NCBI GenBank assembly: GCA_014237715.1 | Contig: JAAZZG010000001.1 | Location: 62,001 to 126,000, forward strand | Length of the DNA: 64,000 nucleotides | Origin: Acidimicrobiales bacterium | GTDB taxonomy: Bacteria; Actinomycetota; Acidimicrobiia; Acidimicrobiales; MedAcidi-G1 | Direction: 5' to 3' | Shown here: positions 7,672-16,636 of the stretch, in pieces | Layout: each line of letters opens with the position of its first letter | How positions within the stretch are numbered: the stretch's first letter is position 1 | Made by a program: the position numbers and the translations under genes | Notes under the pieces: model-generated | Databases searched by the model: none | The model's input: the letters and a program-made list of their open reading frames with translations, nothing else | What the model was told of the DNA's origin: nothing

Positions 7672-10194
7672 TCAGTTCTGGGAGATGTCTGCGCCGGTCA
7701 GGCCCGGTCCGAGGAACCGATCGAACTCCGCGTCGGTGACCGGTTCGGAGAAGTGGAATCCCTGAGCCTGGTCACAACGAAGGCGTCGCAGGATCCTGAG
7801 CTGCTCCTCGGTCTCCACTCCTTCGGCCACTACCCGCAGACCGAGGCTGTGGGCCAGCGCAATGGTGCCGGTCACGATGGCCGTGTCGTCGCCGTCCCGT
7901 TCGGCAGCGGGCACCGGATCACGGACTTCCTCCTCGCGGAGACCGGCCACGAAGGACCGGTCGATCTTCAGGAAGTCGATGGGGAATCGCTTCAGGTACG
8001 CAAGCGACGAGAACCCGGTCCCGAAGTCGTCCAGGCCCATCCGCACGCCGAGGGCGGTCAACTCGCCGAGCACCGACCCGGTCACCGGATTGGCGGCAAT
8101 CAGGGCACTCTCGGTGAATTCGAGGGCCACGTGGGTCGGATCGACCCGGTTGTCGGCCAGCGTCGATGCCACCAGACGTGGGAACATCGGATCCGACAGC
8201 TGACGGGCCGACACGTTGACGGCCATCGACAGCGGCTCGTCGCCGGAGCCCACCTGGGAACGCTCGTTCCAGGCGGCGAGGCGACGCACGGCAATGGTCA
8301 GCACCCGGGCACCCAGATCGGCAATGAGCCCTGTGTCCTCGGCGATGTCGATGAACTGGGCCGGCTGCAGCAGTTCGCCGCTCGAGGCCCGGATCCGGGC
8401 GAGGGCCTCGGCCCCGACCACCCGGGCATCGGCTAGACGGATCACCGGCTGGAAGTGGACCTCGATCCGGTCCTCGTCGAGTGCCGAGCGGAGCTCCTGT
8501 TCGACCGAATGGCGGCGCACCGCCTGGGCCCGCAGGTGGGCACCGAACATGACCGCCCGGTCACGACCACCCTCTTTGGCCCGGTACATGGCGGTGTCGG
8601 CGTCGCGTAGCAGGTCGGCCGGGGTCTCGCTGCCGTGGGCCACCGCGATGCCCACGCTGGCCGACATCACGGTGGTGTCGGTACCGAACGCCACCGGGCG
8701 GGCTAGAGCGGTTCGGACCCGTTCGGCGGCAGCCAGGGCATCAGTGGTCCGAACCATGTCGGCAATGACCACCACGAACTCGTCGCCACCCAGACGGGCC
8801 ACCAGGTCGCCGGGACGGATGGTGCGTTCGAGGCGTCGGGCTGCCTCCCGGAGCAGGTCGTCGCCGACGCCGTGGCCCAGGGAGTCGTTGACCACCTTGA
8901 ATCGGTCGAGGTCCAGGAACAGCACGCCGACCATCCGGTCGTGGCGGGCCGCCCGATGCAACGCATCCTGCAGACGGTCCAGCAGCAGGGCCCGGTTGGG
9001 GAGTCCGGTGAGCTCGTCGTGATAGGCCCGCTCCTCGAGCTGGGCGGCCACCTCGACCCGTTCGGTGACGTCCCGGGCGTTGACTACCACGCCGGCCACA
9101 GCCGGATTGCCGAGCAGGTTGGTGGCCACGATCTCCATGTGGCGCCAGCCGCCCTCGGCGTGGGCCACCCGTGCCTCGGCGGCCGGTGACATTCCTGGGC
9201 GGGCCACCACCTCGGCGGCCCGGGCGCCCAGCACTCCGACATCGTCGGGGTGGACCACTTCAGTGACGTCCAGACCCTCGAGCTCGTGAGCTTCGCTTCC
9301 GAGGATGCGGGCCACTGCCGGGCTGGCGTAGACGATGCGTCTGTCCTCGCCAATCACGCACACCAGGTCCGACGCGTGCTCGACCAGGGCGGCCAGGCGG
9401 ATCTCGGATGCCTCGACGCGTTCCTGGGCGGCGTGGAGGTCGGTGAGATCGCGACCCATGACCGAGATGGCGTCCACGGCACCTTCCTCGTCACGGTGGG
9501 TCACCAGGACCGCCGAGATGGGCACAGTGCCGCTGTCGCCCACGAGTCGGAGCTCGCCGCGCCACGTTCCCTCGGACCGGACGGTGGGTAGCGCCGTGGT
9601 GGCGTACCGGGCCTGGGACCAACCGTCCAGCAGGTCCAGGATGCGAACCGGTTCGCCGGTCCGGGAGGTCGCTACGGCCCCGTGGCGCTGCAGGGCGTCG
9701 TTGGCCCACACCACGTATTCGCCCGATGGGTCGAGCACGGCCACCGGATCGGGCGTGGCTTCCAGCACTCGGGTCAATTCGTGGGCCCGACGGGTCTCGT
9801 CCATTTCGTCGGAGACGTCGACCACGGTCAGGAGAGCACCCGTACCACCGGAAGAATCCGAAGTGATGGGTGTGGTGGACAGGTCGACCCAGCGGGTGGC
9901 GCCGTCGGCGGCCAGGAACCGGAGCCGGCCTCGCAGCGCTGTGCCATCGTCCAGCGAACGAGCCAGATCGGCCAGGAAGTCAACTCGACCGTCGGGGTCG
10001 ATGTCAGCGGCCCAGCCATCGCCTAGGGCGTCTTCGGCGGGCTGGCCGGTGGTGGATTCCCAGTGGGCGTTCACCCGGACGGCCCGGCCCGTCTCGTCCA
10101 ATCTCGCCGCGCCCGTCGGAGCCGCGTCGACCAGGCTGTCGAGAACGCCGGGTGTCGGGGAATCAGACGTCGGGGGCGCGGGCAGCTTGGTCAC
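7672..10194 (-). CDS. PAS-PAS-PAS-GGDEF-EAL c-di-GMP protein
   Basis: Cytoplasmic cyclic-di-GMP enzyme of 840 residues with no membrane segments. Three PAS-like sensor modules (about 15-130, 140-255, 265-385) lead into a GGDEF domain with an intact RLGGDEF signature (about 466) and an EAL domain with AEALAR (about 595), LDDFGTG and FLKIDRSFV. Both catalytic halves look competent, so the protein may make and break c-di-GMP, with direction set by PAS inputs. The start is odd: the GTG at 10194 is one base from the 3' end of tRNA-Leu, leaving no room for a normal ribosome site. No alternative start is visible for a long way downstream. Confidence 0.9.
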   Translation of the reverse strand: MTKLPAPPTSDSPTPGVLDSLVDAAPTGAARLDETGRAVRVNAHWESTTGQPAEDALGDGWAADIDPDGRVDFLADLARSLDDGTALRGRLRFLAADGATRWVDLSTTPITSDSSGGTGALLTVVDVSDEMDETRRAHELTRVLEATPDPVAVLDPSGEYVVWANDALQRHGAVATSRTGEPVRILDLLDGWSQARYATTALPTVRSEGTWRGELRLVGDSGTVPISAVLVTHRDEEGAVDAISVMGRDLTDLHAAQERVEASEIRLAALVEHASDLVCVIGEDRRIVYASPAVARILGSEAHELEGLDVTEVVHPDDVGVLGARAAEVVARPGMSPAAEARVAHAEGGWRHMEIVATNLLGNPAVAGVVVNARDVTERVEVAAQLEERAYHDELTGLPNRALLLDRLQDALHRAARHDRMVGVLFLDLDRFKVVNDSLGHGVGDDLLREAARRLERTIRPGDLVARLGGDEFVVVIADMVRTTDALAAAERVRTALARPVAFGTDTTVMSASVGIAVAHGSETPADLLRDADTAMYRAKEGGRDRAVMFGAHLRAQAVRRHSVEQELRSALDEDRIEVHFQPVIRLADARVVGAEALARIRASSGELLQPAQFIDIAEDTGLIADLGARVLTIAVRRLAAWNERSQVGSGDEPLSMAVNVSARQLSDPMFPRLVASTLADNRVDPTHVALEFTESALIAANPVTGSVLGELTALGVRMGLDDFGTGFSSLAYLKRFPIDFLKIDRSFVAGLREEEVRDPVPAAERDGDDTAIVTGTIALAHSLGLRVVAEGVETEEQLRILRRLRCDQAQGFHFSEPVTDAEFDRFLGPGLTGADISQN

Positions 10195-10195
10195 G

Positions 10196-10277
10196 TGCGG
10201 ACGGGGGGATTCGAACCCCCACGCCTCTCGGCGCCGGCTCCTAAAGCCGGTGCGTCTGCCAGTTCCGCCACGTCCGC
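10196..10277 (-). tRNA. tRNA-Leu (UAG)
   Basis: 82-base class II tRNA. The acceptor stem GCGGACG / CGTCCGC, anticodon stem CCGGC / GCCGG with loop TTTAGGA (anticodon UAG, reads CUA), a short variable arm and the T arm GGGGGTTCGAATCCCCC are all complete. CCA is not encoded. It lies between clpP and the GGDEF/EAL gene on the same strand, its 3' end touching that gene's start codon. Confidence 0.95.
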
Positions 10278-10283
10278 GCCACT

Positions 10284-10299
10284 GAACCCTACGGGGTTC
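10284..10299 (-). terminator. Hairpin between clpP and tRNA-Leu
   Basis: GAACCC / GGGTTC stem with a 4-base loop, nested inside a wider ACTGAACC (10281-10288) / GGTTCAGT (10313-10320) repeat whose outer arm overlaps the clpP stop codon. No T-run follows, so it may be a weak terminator or a processing signal for the tRNA. Confidence 0.4.
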
Positions 10300-10315
10300 G
10301 GTTCAAAGGCCCGGT

Positions 10316-10918
10316 TCAGTGCATCTCGCCGCGGCGCACGATCACCTTGTCGATGATCCCGTACTCGCGGGCCTCGTCGGCGGTGAACCAGCGGTCGCGG
10401 TCGCTGTCGGACTCGATCGTCTCGACCGTCTGACCGGTGTGTCCGGCGATGCGTTCCTGCAACATCTTTTTGGTGTAAGCCATCTGCTCGGCCTGGATGG
10501 CGATATCGGATGCTTGCCCACGGACCCCGCCGAGGGGCTGGTGCATCATGATCCGGGCGTGGGGGAGGGCGTAGCGCTTGCCCTGGGCCCCGGCGCACAA
10601 CAGGAACTGGCCCATCGAAGCGCCCAGGCCCATGCAGATGGTGCCCACCTCGGGGCCCACGAACTGCATGGTGTCGTAGATGGCCATGCCGGCTGTGACC
10701 GAACCACCGGGTGAGTTGATGTACATCCAGATCGGTTTCTCGGGATCCTGGGCCTCCAGGAAGAGCATCTGGGCGATGATGAAGTTCGCCATGTCGTCGT
10801 TCACGTCGGTGCCGAGGAAGACAATGCGGTCCTTCAGCAGCCGGGTGTAGACATCAAACCTGCCGTGCTCGAGGGCATCAGCGTCGGCGGCCATCGGTGA
10901 GAGTGAGGGGGCGTTCAT
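10316..10918 (-). CDS. clpP: ATP-dependent Clp protease subunit ClpP
   Basis: Serine protease that forms the double-ring degradation chamber used with Clp ATPases. The 200-residue sequence has [11 protein letters not shown], the nucleophile Ser in GLGASMGQ, the His in MMHQPLGG, and the Asp near DSDRDRW. Length is normal. Actinobacteria often have several clpP genes; neither a second clpP nor clpX is next to this one. tRNA-Leu lies downstream on the same strand and rpe upstream. Confidence 0.95.
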   Translation of the reverse strand: MNAPSLSPMAADADALEHGRFDVYTRLLKDRIVFLGTDVNDDMANFIIAQMLFLEAQDPEKPIWMYINSPGGSVTAGMAIYDTMQFVGPEVGTICMGLGASMGQFLLCAGAQGKRYALPHARIMMHQPLGGVRGQASDIAIQAEQMAYTKKMLQERIAGHTGQTVETIESDSDRDRWFTADEAREYGIIDKVIVRRGEMH

Positions 10919-10945
10919 GGAGGCGCAGGGTAGCGGCGCGGCCGG

Positions 10946-11614
10946 TCAGGCCTGCGCCGCCTCGGCCCGGGCACGCAGGTCCGACACGGCGTGCTCGAGG
11001 CCCTCCGGGTCCCGGAACAGGGCGCTTCCTGAAACAAGCCGATCAGCACCGGCGGATACCACGTCGGCCACTGTCGACGGTCCGATCCCGCCGTCGACCT
11101 CCACTGAGCAGTCGTAGTCCTCGAGCATGGCGGCCACTTCGGTGACCTTGTCCTCGAGGGGGATGTAGGCCTGCCCGCCGAATCCTGGGTTGACCGTCAT
11201 GACCAGCACCACGCCCAGTAGGTCGCGTACATGGCGGATCACGCTGGCCGGGGTGTGCGGGTTCAACGCAACTCCCGGGGTGGCGCCCAGTTCGGCAATG
11301 TGACCCAGAGTGCGGTGCAGGTGGTCGCACGCCTCGGCGTGGACGAGCACCGTCGAACAACCCGCGGCGACGTAGCGGTCGATGATGCGATCGGGTTCAA
11401 CCACCATGAGGTGGGCTTCGAACTCCAGGTCGACCAGCGGCCGGATCGACCCGATGACGTCGGGCCCGAACGTCAGGTTGGGCACGAACACGCCGTCCAT
11501 GACGTCCCAGTGGATGAGATCGACACCGGCCTTCTCGAGTGTCTGGCACTCTTCGCCAAGGCGGGAGAAGTCGACGGGCAGAACCGACGGGGCGATCCTC
11601 ACGGGGCGGGACAT
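10946..11614 (-). CDS. rpe: Ribulose-phosphate 3-epimerase
   Basis: Interconverts ribulose 5-phosphate and xylulose 5-phosphate in the pentose phosphate pathway. The 222-residue TIM barrel shows APSVLPVDFSRL, HWDVMDGVFVPNLTFGP with the metal and catalytic residues, AHLMV, VMTVNPGFGGQ and VDGGIG. I use the ATG at 11614; a TTG one codon earlier is possible. It lies 27 bases upstream of clpP on the same strand and follows aceK by 9 bases, so it may share the aceK transcript. Confidence 0.94.
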   Translation of the reverse strand: MSRPVRIAPSVLPVDFSRLGEECQTLEKAGVDLIHWDVMDGVFVPNLTFGPDVIGSIRPLVDLEFEAHLMVVEPDRIIDRYVAAGCSTVLVHAEACDHLHRTLGHIAELGATPGVALNPHTPASVIRHVRDLLGVVLVMTVNPGFGGQAYIPLEDKVTEVAAMLEDYDCSVEVDGGIGPSTVADVVSAGADRLVSGSALFRDPEGLEHAVSDLRARAEAAQA

Positions 11615-11623
11615 CAACTGAGA

Positions 11624-13432
11624 CTAACCCGGCGTTCCGGAGCCGACGGCACGCGAATCAGCGGCTTCGACCGGCCTGCGGCGGAATCGCAGGCGCTCGG
11701 AGTAGGGGTAGAACTCAGGCAGGTCGCGCCTGGCCAGGCGACTCTGGACGTCCTTCCAGAAGGTCGCCGTGTACAGGTCGGCGTGCACCTCGTCGAACCG
11801 TTTGCGAACCTCGGACGACACGTCGCTGGGGAAGGCCATGAAGGTTGGGAACTGTTCGGGGAACACGTCGCCCGGCTCCACCGAGAACCACGGCTGGGAT
11901 CGCATCTCGTCGGCGGGATCATCGGTCTGGGGGATGGCCCGGAAGCGGCACTCCTCGAGCAGCATCAGTTCGTCGTAGTCGTAGAACACGACGTTGCCAT
12001 GACGGGTTACGCCGAAGTTCTTGGTGAAGAGGTCGCCGGGGAACACGTTGGCGGCTGCCAGATCCTTGATGCACCAACCCCAGTCGATGGCCGCGGCCAC
12101 TGCCTTGTCAGTCGACATCTCTCGCAGGTACAAGTTCAGCGGGTACACCTGCCGTTCCGAGTAGACGTGTCGGATCACCACCTGGTCGCCGACCACCCGG
12201 ACCGACTCGGCCGCCGTCGCCAGGAGCTCCTCGAGCAGGTCAGGATCGAAGCGGTCCTTCTCGAACGACAGGTTCTCGAACTCCCACGCCTCGACCATCC
12301 TCCCCACCCGGTCATGGTTGTAGACGAGGTCGTAGCGACGCTTAACGGCGTCCCGGGTGGTGTTCTTCGGGGGGTCGAAACGGTCCTTGATGATCTTGAA
12401 GACCACGTTGAACGAGACGAGGGTAAACACGGCCATGACCATCCCCGGGGTGCCGCGGGTACGGACGAACTTGTCGTGGGAGTGGTCGAGATGCCGGTAC
12501 AGCGAACGGTAGAGGCTGGTCTTGCCGTGCTGAGGAAAGCCGATCGCCGTGTAGAGCTCGGCTAGTGACTTCATGGGCAGCAGCGACTTGAGGAAGCCGA
12601 CCAGTTCAGACGGGTTGGGCCACTCCACAAAGAAGTGCGACCGGGTGAAGCTGAACAGACGGCTTGCGTGGGACTCGGTGACCAGGACCGTGTCGACCCG
12701 CAGGCCGTCGTCGCCGTGCACCACCGGGATGACAATGGGGGTCACCCGGTTCAGTTGTCGGAGACGTCCCACCAGGTAGGCGCCCTTGTTGCGGTAAAAG
12801 ACGGGTCGGAGCATGTCGATGCCGTCGGCCGACAGGCTGTCCCACTCGTCGAGGAGGAACGAGTCGATGCGGGCCGCAGCTCGGCGGGAGTCACCGTCGA
12901 TGTCGGCCCACGGGGCATCGAAGGCCGCCGCTTCGAGGATCTCGCGGACCATGGCCGCGGTGTCGCGCACCCGGGTGGCCGTGGTGAACAGCTCGGCCCG
13001 GCCCTCACCCCGAGAGATGGTGGTGGCGCCGAACCATCGGAGTTCGACGTCGTTGTCGACGCCGATGGTGGTGAAGACCCGACGGGTCACTGAGTTGAAG
13101 AACGTTTCGGCTAGACCGAAATCGCTGCGGTCGGCGATCCGTTCCTTGTAGTGGCTGCGTCCGGACCGCCAGATTCCACGCCGGTCGGCCACACCGTCGA
13201 CCAACGGGCGGACCCGGTCCACAGTGGTCAGCACGGTGGCCCGGTGCATGAGGAGTCTCCGGTCGGCGTCGTCGCCGCCGGCGCTCCAGTTCCGATCCGT
13301 GAAGTGCGCGCCGGCTCGACGTGACACCTTCCGGAAGCCGGCGATGTAGTCGACGAAGCCGGCCAGGATGGTGTCGGCGATCTGGTGACCGATCCGATCG
13401 TCGTCTCGTTCGGAGTTCTGGTGGTCGCTCAC
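11624..13432 (-). CDS. aceK: Isocitrate dehydrogenase kinase/phosphatase
   Basis: AceK-type bifunctional enzyme that phosphorylates isocitrate dehydrogenase, and removes the phosphate, to divert carbon into the glyoxylate bypass. The 602-residue length fits. Visible family segments include GFPQHGKTSLYRSLYRH (about 300), TLVSFNVVFKIIKDRF, FPGDLFTKNFGVTRHG and the active-site FYDYDEL (about 485), plus FPEQF near the end. The GTG start at 13432 overlaps the stop of the upstream SnoaL gene as GTGA, so the two are translationally coupled. AceK is best known from proteobacteria, which makes its presence here unusual. No isocitrate lyase or isocitrate dehydrogenase gene is in view; aconitase is at 47.9 kb. 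Confidence 0.87.
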   Translation of the reverse strand: MSDHQNSERDDDRIGHQIADTILAGFVDYIAGFRKVSRRAGAHFTDRNWSAGGDDADRRLLMHRATVLTTVDRVRPLVDGVADRRGIWRSGRSHYKERIADRSDFGLAETFFNSVTRRVFTTIGVDNDVELRWFGATTISRGEGRAELFTTATRVRDTAAMVREILEAAAFDAPWADIDGDSRRAAARIDSFLLDEWDSLSADGIDMLRPVFYRNKGAYLVGRLRQLNRVTPIVIPVVHGDDGLRVDTVLVTESHASRLFSFTRSHFFVEWPNPSELVGFLKSLLPMKSLAELYTAIGFPQHGKTSLYRSLYRHLDHSHDKFVRTRGTPGMVMAVFTLVSFNVVFKIIKDRFDPPKNTTRDAVKRRYDLVYNHDRVGRMVEAWEFENLSFEKDRFDPDLLEELLATAAESVRVVGDQVVIRHVYSERQVYPLNLYLREMSTDKAVAAAIDWGWCIKDLAAANVFPGDLFTKNFGVTRHGNVVFYDYDELMLLEECRFRAIPQTDDPADEMRSQPWFSVEPGDVFPEQFPTFMAFPSDVSSEVRKRFDEVHADLYTATFWKDVQSRLARRDLPEFYPYSERLRFRRRPVEAADSRAVGSGTPG

Positions 13433-14007
13433 GTTGACGGGTCGTCCCTGTGCGCCTGGCGTTCGTCCCGGAAGGCCTGCCAGGTCGGGTCGGCTTCGGG
13501 CAGGGTGCCCCAGCCGTCGTGGTTGGCCGGCCAGTTCGCCGGAGGCAGGCCAATCGGGTTGGCGCCGACCTCGGCGCCGTAGAACAACTGGTGGTGTCGG
13601 CCCACGAACAGCCACTGGCCGTCCACCCGCCGGTACCGGTCGTCGTAGCGGATCGACTGGTGGATCCAGCGATCACCGTCCTGGATTTCGGCCCGACAGT
13701 AGACGTGCCCGGTGGCGTCGTCGTCGCCCTGGAGGTCAATCTGGTGGGTGCCCACGTGGAGGATGGTCACCCCGATGGCACCCAGCTGGTCAGCCAGATT
13801 TTCCCGGAGGGCCTCGATGCCTCGTGCCGGTTCACCGGATGGGTCGCGCCCCACCCGCACGTCGGGCACGAACAGAGCCACCAGAGCGTCGAGGTCGCGC
13901 TGGTCGGTGGCCACCGCATAACGGGCGACCAATTGGCGGATGTCGGCTTCGGCGATCAGACGGGCCAGGGGGTCGTCGTTCGTGCTACCGCCCACGAGGC
14001 TGCTCAC
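13429..14007 (-). CDS. SnoaL-like protein 2
   Basis: 192-residue protein of the SnoaL/NTF2-like cone fold. The pattern is IRQLVARYAVATDQRDLDALV, then LFVPDVRV, HVGTHQIDL and YDDRYRRVDGQWLFVGR. Such folds serve as hydrolases, isomerases, dehydratases or plain ligand binders, so the substrate cannot be named. The start GTG at 14007 overlaps the stop of the preceding SnoaL gene (GTGA), and its own stop overlaps the start of aceK the same way. The frame continues upstream to 14094, but coupling supports the shorter form. Confidence 0.8.
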   Translation of the reverse strand: MSSLVGGSTNDDPLARLIAEADIRQLVARYAVATDQRDLDALVALFVPDVRVGRDPSGEPARGIEALRENLADQLGAIGVTILHVGTHQIDLQGDDDATGHVYCRAEIQDGDRWIHQSIRYDDRYRRVDGQWLFVGRHHQLFYGAEVGANPIGLPPANWPANHDGWGTLPEADPTWQAFRDERQAHRDDPST

Positions 14008-14486
14008 GAGGAATCCGTGCCCTGGAGTCGTCGGTCGGCCCATCCGCCGGGGGTGGTGCCGTCGACCCGGACCCGCCGTGAGGCGAAGCACCAACGACCG
14101 TCGATCACCCGGTAGGCGTCCTGGTAGCGGCCCCAGTGGTCCACGCCCTGATCGGTCATGACTGTGAAGTAGGTATGACCCGAGGCTTCTGCCGGCCCGT
14201 CAACGGTGATGGCGGGCGCCGCAGTGTGGTGCTGGAGGTAGCGGGGGCTGGTCGACCCGTCGTTGGAGGTGCCGGAGGACCCATCGGCGATCGAATCGCG
14301 GGTGCCGGTGAAAATGGTGCGGATCTCGTCCACGCCGTCGTAGGTACGCCCATCACCGACGTCCATGACTGCATCGTCGGCGAACAGGGCCATCACCTCG
14401 TCGAAACGGCCCCGGTCTCCGTGGGCGTTGTACGAGGCGACGAGGTCGCGGATCTGTTCGCGGGCGTCAAGTTCCCAGGCCTCCAC
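14004..14486 (-). CDS. SnoaL-like protein 1
   Basis: 160-residue SnoaL/NTF2-like protein, a distant paralogue of the next gene: QIRDLVASYNAHGDRGRFDE, LFADDAVMDVGDG, YLQHHTAAPAITVDG and YQDAYRVIDGRWCFASRRV. First gene of the SnoaL-SnoaL-aceK operon. GTG at 14486 is preceded by GGAAGGAG about 4 bases away. The intergenic space to the divergent gene at 14530 is only 43 bases, so both promoters overlap. Substrate unknown. Confidence 0.8.
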   Translation of the reverse strand: MEAWELDAREQIRDLVASYNAHGDRGRFDEVMALFADDAVMDVGDGRTYDGVDEIRTIFTGTRDSIADGSSGTSNDGSTSPRYLQHHTAAPAITVDGPAEASGHTYFTVMTDQGVDHWGRYQDAYRVIDGRWCFASRRVRVDGTTPGGWADRRLQGTDSS

Positions 14487-14529
14487 GCGGCTCCTTCCGG
14501 GGATGGGGACCCCACTAGCGTGCCCGACG

Positions 14530-15726
14530 ATGAGCGACCTCCACGATATCCGACGCCGATTTCCCGGGATCGCCACCGGAAGTGCCTTTGGGACAGGCCG
14601 CGACTGGGCCCGATTCGATGGTCCGGCGGGCACCCAGGTCGTCGACGTGGCCATCGAGGCGGCGGCCGAATGGCAGCGCAGTGGAAACAACGCCAACTCG
14701 CACGGGGCGTTCGCTGCGGCCGCTGCCTGTGACGCACTAGTGGACCGGACCAGCGCGGTCATGGGCCGCCTTCTGGGAGTCGACCCGACAGGCATGGTGT
14801 TCGGGCCCAGCACGACGGCCAACATGATGGCTCTGACCCGGGCCATCGGACGGAGCCTGGGCCCCGACGACGAGATCGTCTGCACAACCTTGGACCACGA
14901 TTCCAACGTGGCGCCCTGGCTGCTGCTGGCCGCTGATACCGGGGCCACGGTCCGTATGGCCGAGTTCGACTCGGCCACAGGTCGCCTAAGGGTTGACGCC
15001 GTCACATCCCTGATCGGACCGTCGACCCGCTGGGTGGCGGTCACCGGGTCGTCCAACGCGGTGGGGACCGTTCCCGATGTGGCCGCCATCACTTTGGCCG
15101 CCCACGAGGCGGGTGCCCGCGTGGTGGTCGACGGCGTCCACCTCACGCCCCACCGGCCCGTCGACGTGGCGGCCATCGGGTGCGACGTCTTTACCACCTC
15201 GTCCTACAAGTGGTACGGGCCACACGCCGGGATTATGTGGGTGCAGCCCGACCTGCTTGACGACCTCGAGGCCTACAAGGTGCGACCGGCGCCCGAACGG
15301 GGACCAGGGCGCCTCCAGTACGGGACGCCCTCATGGGAGGCACTGGCCGGCATCGAGGCCGCAGCGGACTTCCTGCTGGACGTCGGCCTCGACGCCATTG
15401 CTGCGTCCGAGGCGGAACGGTTCGCTCGCCTGATCGGTGGCCTGCACGCCATTGACGGCGTCCGGGTGGTCGGACCACAGGACGTGGCGGACCGGGCACC
15501 CACGCTTATGTTCGAGGTGGCCGGCCAGACGCCGGTAGCGGTCTCTGAACGGCTGGCGGCCGACGGTGTGGCCGTCTGGGACGGCCACAACTACGCCGTG
15601 GAGGCGATGGGGCCGCTCGGACTGGACGCTGAGGCGGGCGCGGTGCGGGCCGGCATCAGCATCTACACCACCGATCACGACGTGGATCGCCTGCTGGCCG
15701 CAGTGATCGACCTCGCCGCGACATGA
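14530..15726 (+). CDS. Cysteine desulfurase-like aminotransferase
   Basis: PLP enzyme of 398 residues from the class V (NifS/SufS-like) group. TTLDHDSNVAPWLLLA, the VVVDGVHLTPH segment with the cofactor Asp, and the Schiff-base Lys in TSSYKWYGPHAG are clear. I see no conserved active-site Cys loop of the SufS kind (compare AGHHCAKP in the SufS at 29.2 kb). It probably belongs to the cysteine-desulfurase-like subfamily of uncertain substrate and is not a sulfur donor for SUF. It starts at ATG 14530, divergent from the SnoaL-aceK operon and followed 19 bases later by an SDR gene. Confidence 0.82.
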   Translation: MSDLHDIRRRFPGIATGSAFGTGRDWARFDGPAGTQVVDVAIEAAAEWQRSGNNANSHGAFAAAAACDALVDRTSAVMGRLLGVDPTGMVFGPSTTANMMALTRAIGRSLGPDDEIVCTTLDHDSNVAPWLLLAADTGATVRMAEFDSATGRLRVDAVTSLIGPSTRWVAVTGSSNAVGTVPDVAAITLAAHEAGARVVVDGVHLTPHRPVDVAAIGCDVFTTSSYKWYGPHAGIMWVQPDLLDDLEAYKVRPAPERGPGRLQYGTPSWEALAGIEAAADFLLDVGLDAIAASEAERFARLIGGLHAIDGVRVVGPQDVADRAPTLMFEVAGQTPVAVSERLAADGVAVWDGHNYAVEAMGPLGLDAEAGAVRAGISIYTTDHDVDRLLAAVIDLAAT

Positions 15727-15745
15727 CCACTGACACCGAGGCATC

Positions 15746-16636
15746 GTGACGGACGACAGGGAGTCGGGTGCCTCCAGCCAGAATCCGTCGAGGGTGCCGC
15801 CCATCGAGGACTGGCACCGCCTGCTGGATGGGCGAGTCGCCGTCGTCACCGGGGGTGGGGCTGGTATCGGTGGTGCCATCTCGAGGCTGTTTGCCCAGCA
15901 TGGAGCCCTCGTCGAGATCGTCGAGATCGACCCCGACCGGGCGGCTCTGGTCGTCGAGGACATCGAGGCCGTCGGGGGAGTGGCCCGGGCCCACGTGGTT
16001 GACGTCCGGTTCGACGCTGAGGTCGAGGACCTCCGTGGCGAGGTGCTCGGCGAACACGGACGGATAGACGTGCTGGTCAACAACGTGGGCGACCATCGGC
16101 CACTGGTCCGGTTCCACGAGTCCGATCCGGAGTCGTGGTCGGCCATGTACGCCGTGAACCTTGAACACCTGTTCCGGGTCACCCGGGCGTTCCTTACGCC
16201 CATGATCGATGGTGGTGGCGGGTCGATCGTGAACGTGCACTCCGTGGAGGGCATGCGGGGATTCCCCGGCGAACCCGTCTACGCAGCCATGAAGGCCGCG
16301 GCGGCCCACTTCACGACCTCGCTGGCTGCCGGGTACGGCCGCCGAGGGATACGGGTGAACGGCATCGGCCCTGACCTCACCCAGACAACCCAGGTCGACT
16401 ACCTGGCACCCGACGGGCCGTCGGGGGCGGGCGACCACCTATGGGAGTCGTGGACACCGGTTGGGCGTCTGGGATGGCCCGTGGACCAGGCTCGGGTGGC
16501 CCTCTTCTTGGCCAGCGACCTGTCGGCGTTCGTGACCGGACACAACGTGCCCGTGGATGGCGGCACCCTGGCCGGTGGCGGCTGGTTCTTCTCGCCGGAG
16601 GCCCGCCGCTTCGTCAATCGGCCGACCGGCCTGTGA
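15746..16636 (+). CDS. SDR family oxidoreductase
   Basis: Classical short-chain dehydrogenase of 296 residues. GGGAGIG binds the dinucleotide (about residue 37), NNVG marks the central strand, and the catalytic set appears as Ser in VHSVEG with YAAMK. An extra 25 or so residues precede the Rossmann fold. Substrate unknown. Its stop codon overlaps the GTG of the following CoA transferase (GTGA), so the two are translationally coupled and may act in one acyl-CoA pathway. Confidence 0.88.
   Translation: MTDDRESGASSQNPSRVPPIEDWHRLLDGRVAVVTGGGAGIGGAISRLFAQHGALVEIVEIDPDRAALVVEDIEAVGGVARAHVVDVRFDAEVEDLRGEVLGEHGRIDVLVNNVGDHRPLVRFHESDPESWSAMYAVNLEHLFRVTRAFLTPMIDGGGGSIVNVHSVEGMRGFPGEPVYAAMKAAAAHFTTSLAAGYGRRGIRVNGIGPDLTQTTQVDYLAPDGPSGAGDHLWESWTPVGRLGWPVDQARVALFLASDLSAFVTGHNVPVDGGTLAGGGWFFSPEARRFVNRPTGL

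Noticed and set aside
11231-12565. 444-codon + strand frame opposite rpe and aceK
   Set aside because: It spans parts of two real genes and lacks a ribosome site or domain.
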